From NCBI RefSeq assembly GCF_001294625.1, contig NZ_CP012677.1, positions 2,170,001 to 2,234,000 on the forward strand: a DNA stretch of 64,000 bases. The letters run 5' to 3'. The notes below the pieces were generated by a model. That model worked only from the letters and a program-made list of their open reading frames with translations, had not been told where the DNA came from and searched no databases. The position numbers and the translations under genes are program-made. Below are positions 28,667 to 37,797 of this stretch, piece by piece. The DNA comes from Arthrobacter alpinus (GTDB taxonomy: Bacteria > Actinomycetota > Actinomycetes > Actinomycetales > Micrococcaceae). The stretch's first letter is position 1, and each line of letters starts with the position of its first letter.

Positions 28667-29521
28667 GTGATTGTGCATGCCCCCGGCCAGGTCGTGGCCC
28701 ACATCCGTTCTTCCCAACCGTCTTTGCTGCCCGCAGAACAAGCAGTGGCCGCGGTCTTTTTGCAACACACCCACCAGATTGTGGAACTCTCCTCACAGCA
28801 GGTCGCGGACCTCGCCGGGGCTTCCCGGGCAACCGTGGTGCGGACCTGTCAAAGCCTGGGCTATTCCGGCTACCAACAGCTCCGGGTCTTGCTGGCGCGC
28901 GACGCCGGATACGCCGCCGAGGCCCCCCGCCCCCGGGGCGTGGGCGCCGCCGGGATGGTGGCGGACGCCTTTGTCCAGGTGGGAGCTGCCGTAGCTTCGA
29001 TGGCGGCGCTGCTGGAACCTGCGGCGGTGGCCGGCGCCGTCAGGACGATGGCCGCCGCGGGGCGGATGTTGGTGGTGGGCAACGGGCTCTCTGCCCCGCT
29101 GGCTCAGGACATGGCGGCACGCTTGAGCGCCATCGGACGGCCCGCGGAGTCGCCGGTGGATGTCATTGGCCAGCAAATTGCCGCACGGCTGCTTTCCCCC
29201 TCCGATGCCCTATTGATTATCAGCGGCAGCGGAGCCAACAGCTCAACCCTTCGCGTGGCCAAGGCGGCCACCAACGCCGGGGCCACGCTGGTGGTCATCA
29301 CCGCTTTCGCCAGGTCTCCGCTGGCTGGCATGGCCAAGTTCTCCTTAGTGGTGGGCATGGGTGAGCTGAGCTTTCGCGAGGAGGTCACCGTCACGAGCAG
29401 GATTCCGCAGACCATCTTGATGGAGGGCCTCATTGCCGCGCTCACTGAGGAACTGGGTGAAAGAGCAACCGCCGCCAAGGCGCTGGCGTTGGAGATCGTC
29501 AGTGAAAACCTGGACGAATAG
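28667..29521 (+). CDS. RpiR/MurR-family regulator (HTH + SIS domain)
   Basis: The 284-residue regulator has an N-terminal HTH_6 domain (QIVELSSQQVADLAGASRATVVRTCQSLGY) and a C-terminal SIS domain (VGNGLSAPLAQDMAARLSAIG, IISGSGANSSTLRVAKAA) that normally binds a phosphosugar. It is the last gene of the operon, so it may sense the phosphosugar released from the imported compound and regulate the operon. The GTG at 28667 is three bases after the previous stop. Confidence 0.88.
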   Translation: MIVHAPGQVVAHIRSSQPSLLPAEQAVAAVFLQHTHQIVELSSQQVADLAGASRATVVRTCQSLGYSGYQQLRVLLARDAGYAAEAPRPRGVGAAGMVADAFVQVGAAVASMAALLEPAAVAGAVRTMAAAGRMLVVGNGLSAPLAQDMAARLSAIGRPAESPVDVIGQQIAARLLSPSDALLIISGSGANSSTLRVAKAATNAGATLVVITAFARSPLAGMAKFSLVVGMGELSFREEVTVTSRIPQTILMEGLIAALTEELGERATAAKALALEIVSENLDE

Positions 29522-29548
29522 CCCCCACCCTAGAGGTAGGATGTCCTC

Positions 29549-30382
29549 ATGACTGTTGCCCCGTACCGCCTTGCCCGTGTCCGCCCCCTCGACGCCGTGG
29601 CGGCGCCCCTGTCTGAGCAGTTCTTTGTGCGCAACGACGCCGCGGACTTTGAGAGCCCCGAGGGTCGGATGTGGCAGCTGGTCCCCACGCCGTTCCCGGC
29701 CTCGGCCGCCAACCAGAACAGCGCCCCCCGCGAAGGCTGGACGCCCGGAGCCAGCGTCACCGAGGACCGGTTCACCTTCTTGGCCCCCTGCGCCCCCGTC
29801 AATGTGTTCGGCATGGCTCACAACACCGGCGCCCCCGGCCGGTCACTGCCTCCCCAGGCTTTCCACAAGGCCGCGAGCTCGGTGGTTGGCCCGGGCGACG
29901 CGATCAAGCTCAGCCCCAACGTGGGGTACGTTGACCCGGAGGCGGAATTGACCGTCGTCGTAGGCCAACAAGCACGGAACCTGACACTGGAGAACGCTCG
30001 TACGGCGATCCTCGGGTTCACGATCGGCAATGACGTCTCCGCCCGTGATGCGCAAAAGTCGGACGAACTGTGGATCAGCGCCAAGAGCCCGGACACCTTT
30101 ACCCCGCTGGGTCCGTGGATTGTGGTAGGCCTGGCGGACAAGGGCACGCCCATCAGCATTGTGCACAACGGCACCGAGCTGACCGCCGCCTCAAGCGACG
30201 ATTTGGGCTGGGGGGTGGAGGAGATCCTGGTGTACCTGAGCTCGTTCATGACGCTACAGCCCGGTGATGTGATCCTGACCGGTTTCCCGGCCGAATGCCG
30301 CCAAATCAACCCTGGCGATGAGGTCATTTGCCGCGTGGGCGGTATTGGTGAGCTGCGCAACCTGGTGGTCGCCGGCGAGTAG
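29549..30382 (+). CDS. fumarylacetoacetate hydrolase (FAH) family protein
   Basis: The 277-residue protein has the FAH C-terminal catalytic fold: VDPEAELTVVVGQQAR (metal-binding Glu), GFTIGNDVSARDAQ and PLGPWIVVG, ending GDVILTGFPAE. Such enzymes cleave or decarboxylate 2-oxo acids, for example in aromatic or sugar-acid breakdown. The ATG at 29549 follows TAGGAT by six bases, so transcription may be leaderless. It lies 27 bases after the RpiR gene and could be read through from that operon, but its chemistry does not clearly belong there. Confidence 0.88.
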   Translation: MTVAPYRLARVRPLDAVAAPLSEQFFVRNDAADFESPEGRMWQLVPTPFPASAANQNSAPREGWTPGASVTEDRFTFLAPCAPVNVFGMAHNTGAPGRSLPPQAFHKAASSVVGPGDAIKLSPNVGYVDPEAELTVVVGQQARNLTLENARTAILGFTIGNDVSARDAQKSDELWISAKSPDTFTPLGPWIVVGLADKGTPISIVHNGTELTAASSDDLGWGVEEILVYLSSFMTLQPGDVILTGFPAECRQINPGDEVICRVGGIGELRNLVVAGE

Positions 30383-30460
30383 CCGGCCCAAGCAACTCAT
30401 AGACAATACCCAGGCTTTGTTTTGGGCCGTTTCAACAGTTGGTGGCAGAATCGGTTTCCT

Positions 30461-31006
30461 ATGGCAACTAAACTTCCTGCCGAACCGGCAGCCCTGAATC
30501 CAATGCCCGGCATTGGCGCCACCAGGGCCACACTGATGACAAAGTCACCGGTGTGGCGCCGCTACCCCGTCCTGGCCGCACAACTGCGTGGCTTTGGCGT
30601 GGTTGCGGTCATTTGCACGGTAACGTCCATGGCCATCTATGCCGGCCTACGCCCAACGTTGGGCACCCAGTGGGCCAACGCCATCTCCTTGATCCTGTGC
30701 TCGGTCCTGAACACGGACTTGAACCGACGCTTCAGCTTTGGTGTAACAGGCAAGGAACTTTGGTGGCGGGACCAGCGCCGCGGCCTGTGGATCATGTTCC
30801 TAGCGTTGGGCATCACCAGCGGCAGTCTGTGGCTGCTGTGGGCCATCGCGCCGCACGCCTCCATCACGGTGGAACTGGGCGTGATCGTGGCGGGCAACAT
30901 CGCCTCTGCCATCACCCGATTCCTGTTGTTGCGGTACTGGATCTTTCGCCGGCTGCGCCCGACCCTACCCGAGACAGATGGCGCCGGGCGGACGGCCACC
31001 GCCTAA
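30461..31006 (+). CDS. GtrA-family membrane protein
   Basis: This 181-residue protein has four predicted membrane segments and the GtrA pattern: QLRGFGVVAVICTVTSMAIYAGLR, then NAISLILCSVLNTDLNRRFSF, and FLLLRYWIF near the end. GtrA proteins act with glycosyltransferases in moving polyprenol-linked sugars across the membrane. The start is uncertain: an in-frame TTG at 30422 and ATGs at 30461, 30503 and 30536 all lack a clear ribosome site; I use 30461. It is a single gene. Confidence 0.82.
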   Translation: MATKLPAEPAALNPMPGIGATRATLMTKSPVWRRYPVLAAQLRGFGVVAVICTVTSMAIYAGLRPTLGTQWANAISLILCSVLNTDLNRRFSFGVTGKELWWRDQRRGLWIMFLALGITSGSLWLLWAIAPHASITVELGVIVAGNIASAITRFLLLRYWIFRRLRPTLPETDGAGRTATA

Positions 31007-31078
31007 ACTGCGGGGCAGATAAGAGAATTCTCATCCGGGCCTCATCCGCTCCGGGCGCCAATGAGGGAGGATCGGAGC

Positions 31079-31527
31079 ATGCACACTCCGCGGCTGGCCC
31101 GGATTGTCGGGGCGATGGTGAGGCTCATCGCCGTCGCCTTTTCCTCAGCCCTCACCTTCTCTGCCCAGATTCTCACGGCCCGCACCAATGCCATGCTCAA
31201 TGAGCGGCTGACGCACGCCGCCACCAGTTTCCGCACCTTTTGCCCTGTCCCCGACCACGGACGGTACACGTCCTCCGCCGGCTTCGACACCGCCGGACTG
31301 GAACAGTTCCGGGCGCACCGGCGCAGCGCATGCAGCTGAACCGTGAAGCCACCAGCTTCCTGGCGACGCTGCTGGATGATCACTACGGCATGCCGCTAAC
31401 CGCATTGGTCCCGGTCATGACCACCGAGTACCGCCGCGGAACCCTGGTGAACCCGCATAGCTCAGAACGCGTCACCGCCGACGTGGCGCTGGTGTGCCGG
31501 GATGCCAGCAGCGAGGTGGCCGGTTAG
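31079..31527 (+). pseudogene. probable frameshifted small protein, unknown
   Basis: One frame from ATG 31079 gives MHTPRLARIVGAMVRLIAV with a hydrophobic start and ends at 31339. A second frame then gives MQLNREATSFLATLLDDHYG from 31330 and LVPVMTTEYRRGTLVNPHSS to 31527. The pieces could be halves of one exported or membrane protein broken near 31330, or two small genes. I recognise no family. Confidence 0.35.
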
Positions 31528-31587
31528 CCGGCATGGGGATCCGTGATGTGGGCATGAGCAAGTGCGGTGCCGGCACCGCCAGCGCCG

Positions 31588-32859
31588 CTACCTGCCTAGC
31601 CGCAAAATCCTGCTGACGGCGTCGACCAGTTCCTCGGCCGCCGTGGCAAGGGCTGCGGCCGTGACGTCAGCCCCGAAGCTGAACCGCAACGCCGTCTGCG
31701 CCACGCCGCGTTCAATCCCCATGGCACGCAGCACTGCCGAGGGCTCGTCTGATCCGGCCGCGCACGCCGAGCCGGAAGAGCAGATGATCGATTTCCGCTC
31801 CAGTTCCAGCAGCACGGACTCCCCGCTGGTGCCCGGGAAACAAAACGACGCCACCGACGGCAGCCTTTGACTCCTGTGGCCCGTCAGCAAGGCCGTGGGA
31901 ATGCGGGCCAGAACTGTTGCGATGAAGTCATCGCGCAACACCGTGGCACGGACGACGGCGGCCTCCCGCCCCGCTTCGGTGAACCGCAGCGCCGTGGCCA
32001 GGGCCACCGCAAAGGCCACGTTCTGTGTGCCCGAACGGTTGCCGCGCTCCTGCCCGCCGCCGTGCAGCAACGGTTCAAGGGGCACGTCCCCGCGCACGTA
32101 CAGAAGCCCCACTCCCTTCGGGGCGCCAAGCTTATGCCCGGATATACTCAGGGCTGCCACCCCCAGGTTCGCCACATCCAATTCCAGCCAGCCGGCCCCC
32201 TGCACCGCGTCCGAATGCAAGGGCACCCCGTGTTTGCGGGCGACGGCAGCCAGCGCTGGGATGTCCTGGATGGTCCCCACCTCGTTGTTGGCATACATGA
32301 TGGAGGCCACCGCCACGTCACTGGCGGCCGGGTCGCTGAGGGCGGGGCTGGCGGCCGGGTCGCTGAGGGCGGGGCTGGCGCCAGACCCAGCTGCGTGAGC
32401 CGCGCCTGCGGCAGCTACGCCGCTATCCGCCGTCGAACTTCCCAGCATGCGGGCAAAATCAGCGCTTACCACCAACCCGTCGGAGTCAACGGGGACTACC
32501 TCGACCACGAAGCCGTGGATGCGGCGCAGATAGTCTGCGGATTCGGCGATGGCGGGGTGCTCAATGGCGCTGATCAGCACCCTGTTGAGCCGGGGGTCGG
32601 CGGCCCGCCGGGCCAGGGCGATGCCCTTCAGCGCCAGGTTGTCGGCCTCGGTGCCGCTGGCCGTGAAAGTGATTTCCTCCGGATGGCAGCCAAGCACGGT
32701 GGCGCACTTCTCCCTGGCTGACTCCAGCGCGTTGGCAGCCTGCTCACCCAGCTCGTGATGGCTGGAGGGGTTGCCGAACTGGTTGGTCAGGAACGGGAAC
32801 ATGGCCTCGATCACTTCCCGGCGGACAGGGGTGGTGGCTGCTGCGTCAAGGAAGATCAT
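31588..32859 (-). CDS. nifS: cysteine desulfurase, NAD-operon type (NifS/IscS-like)
   Basis: This 423-residue PLP enzyme takes sulfur from cysteine for Fe-S cluster assembly, here most likely for NadA. It opens MIFLDAAATTPVRREV. The PLP Lys is in SISGHKLGAPKG and the active-site Cys in SGSACAAGSDEPS. ATG at 32859 overlaps the nadC 3' end by 14 bases. Between LGSS and VAVASIMYANNE lies an extra Ala/Ser/Pro-rich insert of about 35 residues containing the nonapeptide SPALSDPAA twice, from a 27-bp direct repeat near 32336-32390. It is the last gene of the nad operon. Confidence 0.93.
   Translation of the reverse strand: MIFLDAAATTPVRREVIEAMFPFLTNQFGNPSSHHELGEQAANALESAREKCATVLGCHPEEITFTASGTEADNLALKGIALARRAADPRLNRVLISAIEHPAIAESADYLRRIHGFVVEVVPVDSDGLVVSADFARMLGSSTADSGVAAAGAAHAAGSGASPALSDPAASPALSDPAASDVAVASIMYANNEVGTIQDIPALAAVARKHGVPLHSDAVQGAGWLELDVANLGVAALSISGHKLGAPKGVGLLYVRGDVPLEPLLHGGGQERGNRSGTQNVAFAVALATALRFTEAGREAAVVRATVLRDDFIATVLARIPTALLTGHRSQRLPSVASFCFPGTSGESVLLELERKSIICSSGSACAAGSDEPSAVLRAMGIERGVAQTALRFSFGADVTAAALATAAEELVDAVSRILRLGR
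32336..32392. repeat. 27-bp tandem direct repeat inside nifS
   Basis: The unit GGCCGGGTCGCTGAGGGC plus GGGGCTGGC occurs twice in succession. It is in frame and encodes the repeated SPALSDPAA segment of the desulfurase insert. Confidence 0.8.
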
Positions 32860-33787
32860 GGCTAGGCCCAGAGGGTGATGTCTCGATGACGACGTCCAGG
32901 CCAAGGTCCAATGCCCGGACGCTGTGGGTCAGTGCGCCGACGGAGATGATGTCCACTCCTGTCCGGGCGATCGCTGCAATGGTGGCCAGATTGACGTTGC
33001 CGCTGGCCTCCACCAGGGCACGGCCGTTGACAAGTGCCACGCCTGCCACGAGGTCGGCATTGCTGAAGTTGTCCAGCATGATGGTGTCGACGCCTGTGGC
33101 CAGGACGGGCTCAATCTGTTCCAGGCTGTCCACTTCCACCTCAAAGTGAACTGTGTGCGGCAGCTGGGCGCGGACTCCTGCGAGCGCCGCCGTCAGCTTG
33201 GCTGGGTCGCCGCCGGTGAGGACCGCCAGGTGGTTGTCCTTGGCGAGGACCGCGTCTGAGAGCGAGAAACGGTGGTTGTGCCCGCCGCCGCAGCGCACGG
33301 CGTACCGTTCCAGGACGCGCAGCCCGGGAGTTGTCTTGCGGGTATCGGTGACACGCGCCTTGGTGCTTTCGATGAGCGTGGCGTACTCGGCGGTCTGGGT
33401 GGCGATGGCGCTCATGCGCTGGGTCAGGTTCAACGCTATGCGCTCGGCTGTCAGCACACCCCGGGCCAGCCCCGTGACACGCATGATCTTTGCCCCCGCA
33501 GCGAAGGGCTGGCCGTCAGCAACCAGTTGCTCCACTTGCGCGTCCGGGTCCTGCATGACCATGGCTGCCCGGAACACCTCACCGCCGGAGAAGATGCCGG
33601 GTTCGCGTGCCACGAGCCATGCGGTGGCCTTCGCTTGGGCTGGCAGGAGCGTGGCGGAGGTGATGTCCCCATACGGTGCGTCCTCCACAAAAGCGCTGCG
33701 CAGGATGTTCTCCACAGATGTGGCCGGCAGGGTTGGCAGCGTGGCCCCGGCGGTGTGGACTGGAGGGACGAGGGCACTAGTGTTCAT
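32846..33787 (-). CDS. nadC: nicotinate-nucleotide pyrophosphorylase (carboxylating)
   Basis: NadC converts quinolinate and PRPP to nicotinate mononucleotide with loss of CO2, the step that feeds de novo synthesis into the NAD pathway. The 313-residue protein has EDAPYGDITSATLLP, the ALNLTQRMSAIATQTAEY block, TRKTTPGLRVLERYAVRCGGGHNHRFSL (phosphoribosyl binding), and DTIMLDNFS. It overlaps nadB by four bases (ATGA) and nifS by 14. Confidence 0.97.
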   Translation of the reverse strand: MNTSALVPPVHTAGATLPTLPATSVENILRSAFVEDAPYGDITSATLLPAQAKATAWLVAREPGIFSGGEVFRAAMVMQDPDAQVEQLVADGQPFAAGAKIMRVTGLARGVLTAERIALNLTQRMSAIATQTAEYATLIESTKARVTDTRKTTPGLRVLERYAVRCGGGHNHRFSLSDAVLAKDNHLAVLTGGDPAKLTAALAGVRAQLPHTVHFEVEVDSLEQIEPVLATGVDTIMLDNFSNADLVAGVALVNGRALVEASGNVNLATIAAIARTGVDIISVGALTHSVRALDLGLDVVIETSPSGPSHDLP

Positions 33788-35607
33788 GCGGTTTCACTTT
33801 CAAGGACAGGAAGAGTGGTGGGAACGTGCTGGTGGTGATGAGGCGCCAAGGCGACCCAGAAGGTCGAGGTCCGCCCTGAAGCGGCGGCCGGGGCATCCGG
33901 GAAGTCACTGCGGAAGTGGGCGCCGATGGAACTCGTGCGGTGCAGGGCAGCCTGAACCAACAGTTGGGCCGCGGTGAGCAGGTTCGACTCTTCAGCGGCT
34001 TGCCGGCCTGTGGCCTTCACCCCTGCGGGGCGACCCTCCAGCTGCGAGCGCCAGCCTGCCAGGACGGTTGCCGCGTGGTGCAGGCCAGCCTCGTCACGGA
34101 CCACGCCGGCGTGGGCGCTCATGAGCTGGCCCAAGGCCTCCTTGCTGAAGGCGGGCGCGTTGGCCAGTTTGACGGACAGCTCAGCGGCTGGTTCGGCACT
34201 GTCTGGTTCGGCAGCATCTGGTTCGGCAGCATCTGGTTCGGCAGGATCTGGGGCCAGGTCGGTGGGCAGGCTCCGCAATGTTGCAGGCTCGATCTCGGGC
34301 CGGCTCCACGGTATTTGGGTGTTCGGAGCATGGGTGTAACTTTCAGCAGTCAGTGCCTGATCCATGAAGGCTCCCACGGCACGCCGGCCAAACACCAACC
34401 CTTCAAGGAGGGAGTTCGAGGCCAGCCGGTTGGCTCCGTGCACACCAGTACAGGCCACCTCGCCAGCTGCGTAGAGGCCATTGAGGGAGGTTTGCCCGTT
34501 GAGATTGGTGGCGATACCGCCCATCCAGTAGTGGGCGGCCGGGGTGACGGGCAGCAACTCCCGGGTCCAATCAAAGCCCAGCTCCGTGGTGGTGGCAGCG
34601 ATAGTGGGGAACCTGCGGGCCAGGTAGCCTTCCCCGTGTGCGGCTTCGACACCCGTGGCATCCAGGAACACTGTTTGCCCGGCCCGGCCCTTGCTCAGGT
34701 GGGCGGCAATGCTGCGGGAGATGACATCCCGTGGGGCCAGATCGCCGTCGGGGTGGTACTGGGGCATGAACGCTGCACCGTCAGCGTCGCGGATTACGGC
34801 TCCTGCCCCACGTACAGCCTCGGAGATCAGGAAGTTCTCGCCCACAGCCAGGGCGGTGGGATGGAACTGGAAATATTCCAGGTCGGCCACAACGGCCCCG
34901 GCCCGCCAAGCGAGGGCAACGCCGTCGGCCGTGGCCACGGCGGGGTTAGTGGTGAAGTCAAACAGCTGGCCGGCTCCCCCGGTCGCGAGCAGCACGCCGT
35001 CGGCCCTCAGTTCCATGATGCTGGAGACCCCAGGGGGCCCGCCTTCAGGGAAGTGCCGTTGGTAGGCCACCCCCGAGACATGGCCGTGCCCCACCAGCAG
35101 CTCATGCACATACGCGTGCTCAATGACCGTCAGGGTCCCCCGGGTGGCGGCACCGCGGACGGCCCGGATCAGCCCGTCAGCAATGGCCGCACCGGTTGCG
35201 TCACCGCCCGCGTGCAGGATGCGTGCCGCGGAATGGGCCCCTTCCAGGCCCAGCGCCCGCCGCCCCGTGGCACCGTCGGTATCAAAAACCACACCGAAGC
35301 GTTCCATGGCGGCGATGTCGGAGCTGGCTTCCCCGCACAGGATGTGCACGGCTGCGGGGTTACACTGTCCTGCACCGGCCTTGAGGGTGTCGGCAATGTG
35401 GGCCTGAACAGTGTCCCCGGGCTCCGCATCGTCCGGGCTCAGCACGGCGCAGATCCCGCCCTGGGCGACGTGGGTGTTGCTGTGTGCCAGTGCACCCTTG
35501 CTCAGCAGGGTCACACGCGCCCCAGCCTCTGTGGCCAGCAATGCGGCGTACAGGCCCGCCACCCCGCTGCCCACCACCACCAAGTGTGCGTCGAGTTCCC
35601 TCATCAC
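33784..35607 (-). CDS. nadB: L-aspartate oxidase
   Basis: NadB is the FAD flavoprotein that oxidises aspartate to iminoaspartate. The N-terminus HLVVVGSGVAGLYAAL is the FAD fold, HSNTHVAQGGICAVL and TAAHYWMGGIATNLNGQTSLNGLYAAGEVACTGVHGANRLASNSLLEGLVFG are family hallmarks. At 607 residues it is longer than the usual 530-550, mostly from an insert of Ala-Glu-Pro-Asp repeats near residue 460 (15-bp units at 34188-34250). ATG 35607 overlaps nadA by four bases, with a second in-frame Met next to it. Confidence 0.96.
   Translation of the reverse strand: MMRELDAHLVVVGSGVAGLYAALLATEAGARVTLLSKGALAHSNTHVAQGGICAVLSPDDAEPGDTVQAHIADTLKAGAGQCNPAAVHILCGEASSDIAAMERFGVVFDTDGATGRRALGLEGAHSAARILHAGGDATGAAIADGLIRAVRGAATRGTLTVIEHAYVHELLVGHGHVSGVAYQRHFPEGGPPGVSSIMELRADGVLLATGGAGQLFDFTTNPAVATADGVALAWRAGAVVADLEYFQFHPTALAVGENFLISEAVRGAGAVIRDADGAAFMPQYHPDGDLAPRDVISRSIAAHLSKGRAGQTVFLDATGVEAAHGEGYLARRFPTIAATTTELGFDWTRELLPVTPAAHYWMGGIATNLNGQTSLNGLYAAGEVACTGVHGANRLASNSLLEGLVFGRRAVGAFMDQALTAESYTHAPNTQIPWSRPEIEPATLRSLPTDLAPDPAEPDAAEPDAAEPDSAEPAAELSVKLANAPAFSKEALGQLMSAHAGVVRDEAGLHHAATVLAGWRSQLEGRPAGVKATGRQAAEESNLLTAAQLLVQAALHRTSSIGAHFRSDFPDAPAAASGRTSTFWVALAPHHHQHVPTTLPVLESETA
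34188..34252. repeat. 15-bp in-frame tandem repeats inside nadB
   Basis: Units of the form GGTTCGGCAGCATCT occur at least three times in a row with flanking variants. They encode repeated AEPDA/AEPDS pentapeptides in an extra linker of the protein. Confidence 0.85.
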
Positions 35608-36956
35608 TGAGGCGCCACGGCCCGGGCCTGACGCGGCTTGGCGGCAAGCATGCGTTCCAGCGCCACCCGGGAGTTGACCGCGTTGGCTTCCGGCACTGTG
35701 ATCTGATTCAGCACTTCACCCCTGAGTAGGCCCTCCAGCACCCAGGCCAAGTAGCCGGGGTGGATGCGGTACATGGTGGAGCACGGGCAGATCACCGGGT
35801 CCAGACAGAAGATGGTGTGCTGCGGGTACTGGGCGGCCAGCCGGTTGACCATGTTGATCTCGGTACCGATGGCAAAGGTGCTCCCGTCCGGCGCCCCTTG
35901 AATGGCTTTGAGGATGTAGTCAGTGGAGCCAGCCTCGTCCGCAGCGTCCACCACCTCCATGGGGCATTCCGGGTGCACCACCACCCGCACGCCGGGGAAA
36001 TCAATCCGGGCCTGCTCGATCTGGGCCACCGTGAAGCGCTTGTGGACAGAGCAGAATCCCTGCCACAGGATCACCTGTGCCTCGTCCATGGCGTGGGCGC
36101 TATTGCCTCCCAAGGGCAGGCGGGGATTCCATAGTGGCATGTGCTCCACGGGGATTCCCATGGCCTTGGCGGTATTGCGGCCCAGGTGCTGGTCGGGGAA
36201 GAACAGTACCCGCTGGCCGCGTTCGTAAGCCCACTCAAGAACGGTAGCCGCATTGGAGGAGGTGCACACGATCCCGCCGTGCTCCCCACAGAACGCCTTC
36301 AGTGCCGCAGAGGAATTCATGTAGGTGACCGGGATGACCGGAACCCGGCCGTCGTCGTCGGGCTCGGTGCCATACAACGCCGCCAGCTCAGCCCAGCACG
36401 CCTCCACCGAGGGGAGGTCGGCCATGTCGGCCATGGAGCAGCCCGCCGCCAAGTTGGGAAGGATCACCGATTGGTGGGCCCCGGAGAGCATGTCGGCTGT
36501 TTCCGCCATGAAGTGCACGCCGCAAAACACGATGGCCTCGGCCTCGGAGCGGTTCTTGGCAGCGTTGGCCAGTTGGAAGGAGTCCCCCACGAAGTCGGCG
36601 AACTCCAGCACCTCGTCGCGCTGGTAGAAATGCCCCAGCACGACGACGCGTTCGCCCAGTTCCGCCTTGGCGGCGACGATCCGAGACTTGAGGTCGGCAT
36701 CGGAGGCGTCCTTGTACTCCTGCGGCAGCTGGCCCTGCACCGGGGTGGCCGGCGGTGCAGTGTCCTCGTTGGAGGCTCCGGGCCCGTAGCCGGGGGTGCC
36801 GGCGAGCGCCTCTGCCAGGTCAAACTCCCAAGGACCCTTGGCGAGATCCTCGTCGCAGCTCTCCTGCGCCCGGCCCGGTGTGCCCACAAGCTGCGCAGCC
36901 TGTTTTTCGGCCTGGCTGCGGGTGATGAGTTGGATGGTGGTGTTCACGGATGACAT
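35604..36956 (-). CDS. nadA: quinolinate synthase
   Basis: NadA condenses iminoaspartate and dihydroxyacetone phosphate to quinolinate using a [4Fe-4S] cluster. The 450-residue form has an N-terminal extension of about 90 residues before the core LGHFYQRDEVLEFADFVGDS. Conserved Cys lie in FCGVHFMAETADML, HPECPMEV and CLDPVICPCSTMYRIHPGYLAW. ATG 36956 follows TGGAG by seven bases. It is the first enzyme gene after nrtR, 64 bases downstream, and overlaps nadB. Confidence 0.96.
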   Translation of the reverse strand: MSSVNTTIQLITRSQAEKQAAQLVGTPGRAQESCDEDLAKGPWEFDLAEALAGTPGYGPGASNEDTAPPATPVQGQLPQEYKDASDADLKSRIVAAKAELGERVVVLGHFYQRDEVLEFADFVGDSFQLANAAKNRSEAEAIVFCGVHFMAETADMLSGAHQSVILPNLAAGCSMADMADLPSVEACWAELAALYGTEPDDDGRVPVIPVTYMNSSAALKAFCGEHGGIVCTSSNAATVLEWAYERGQRVLFFPDQHLGRNTAKAMGIPVEHMPLWNPRLPLGGNSAHAMDEAQVILWQGFCSVHKRFTVAQIEQARIDFPGVRVVVHPECPMEVVDAADEAGSTDYILKAIQGAPDGSTFAIGTEINMVNRLAAQYPQHTIFCLDPVICPCSTMYRIHPGYLAWVLEGLLRGEVLNQITVPEANAVNSRVALERMLAAKPRQARAVAPQ

Positions 36957-37020
36957 GGCTTGCTCCAGGATGTGAGGCAGTGACGTTGGGATTGCGATAA
37001 GGGTTTGGCTGAGGCGGTGG

Positions 37021-37749
37021 CTAGGAGATGGACGGGGGCGAGCCGGAATTCTCGGCGTTCGGCTCCCCCGTGTAGCGGTAGAGGCGGGGAGGGCGGTGCT
37101 TGCCGCCCTGCAGAAATTCGTCGGTCGCCTCGATGTGGGCGGTTTGCTTGAGTTGGCGGCGGAAGTTGGCCGGGTCCACCGTGCGGTTCAACACGGCTTC
37201 ATACACCTCGCGCACCTGTGCCAGGGTGAACGTCTCCCCCAACAGGTGGTAGGCGATGGACCCGTAAGTCATCTTGTTGCGCAACCGCCACAAGGCGTAG
37301 TCAACGATCTGGTTGTGGTCAAAAGCCAGCTCTGCCAAGCCGTCGGCTCTAAACCACCGGACGTTGTCCGATTCCTGGGCCAGCGCCGCCTCGGTGGGCT
37401 GCACCATGGCCCAGTAGACGATCGAAATCACCCGTTGGCTCGGTGAGCGGTGCAGGCCACCAAAGGCGTACAGCTGTTCGAGGTAGTTCGGTGCCAGCCC
37501 CGTGGTGTCCGCCAGGTTGGTGGCGGCAGCGTCCTGCAGCGACTGGGACTGCATCAACGGACCCCCAGGCAGCGCCCACAGACCCTTGAAGGGCTCACGA
37601 ATGCGCCGTACCAGCGGCAGCCAGAGCGTGGGGCGCCCACTTGATTCGCTGGGTCGCAGCGCGAAGATGACAGTGGAGATGGCCAACGCCGGGGGCTGTT
37701 CCAGCCGCTCACTAACATTGGCCGCACTGGCAAATATGCTTCGTTCCAT
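37021..37749 (-). CDS. nrtR: NrtR-type Nudix-related transcriptional regulator of NAD synthesis
   Basis: The 242-residue protein joins an N-terminal Nudix-like domain (VIFALRPSESSGRPTLWLPLVRR, FKGLWALPGGPL) with a C-terminal winged helix (YALWRLRNKMTYGSIAYHLLGETFTLAQVREVYEAVL, then FRRQLKQTAHI). This is the NrtR layout; family members bind ADP-ribose and repress NAD genes. The Nudix catalytic box GX5EX7REUXEEXGU is degenerate here, as expected for a regulator. It heads the nadABC-nifS cluster, and a 27-bp dyad lies 22 bases upstream. Confidence 0.9.
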   Translation of the reverse strand: MERSIFASAANVSERLEQPPALAISTVIFALRPSESSGRPTLWLPLVRRIREPFKGLWALPGGPLMQSQSLQDAAATNLADTTGLAPNYLEQLYAFGGLHRSPSQRVISIVYWAMVQPTEAALAQESDNVRWFRADGLAELAFDHNQIVDYALWRLRNKMTYGSIAYHLLGETFTLAQVREVYEAVLNRTVDPANFRRQLKQTAHIEATDEFLQGGKHRPPRLYRYTGEPNAENSGSPPSIS

Positions 37750-37770
37750 GGCGCCTACCCGGCTTCCACC

Positions 37771-37797
37771 TAGTTAAGGTCAAGATGACTACAACTA
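37771..37797. promoter_or_regulatory. candidate NrtR operator (27-bp gapped palindrome)
   Basis: The site reads TAGTT-N3-GTCA-N3-TGAC-N3-AACTA, nine perfectly matched bases per half-site. It starts directly after the -10 of the nrtR promoter, over the expected transcription start. Confidence 0.75.
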
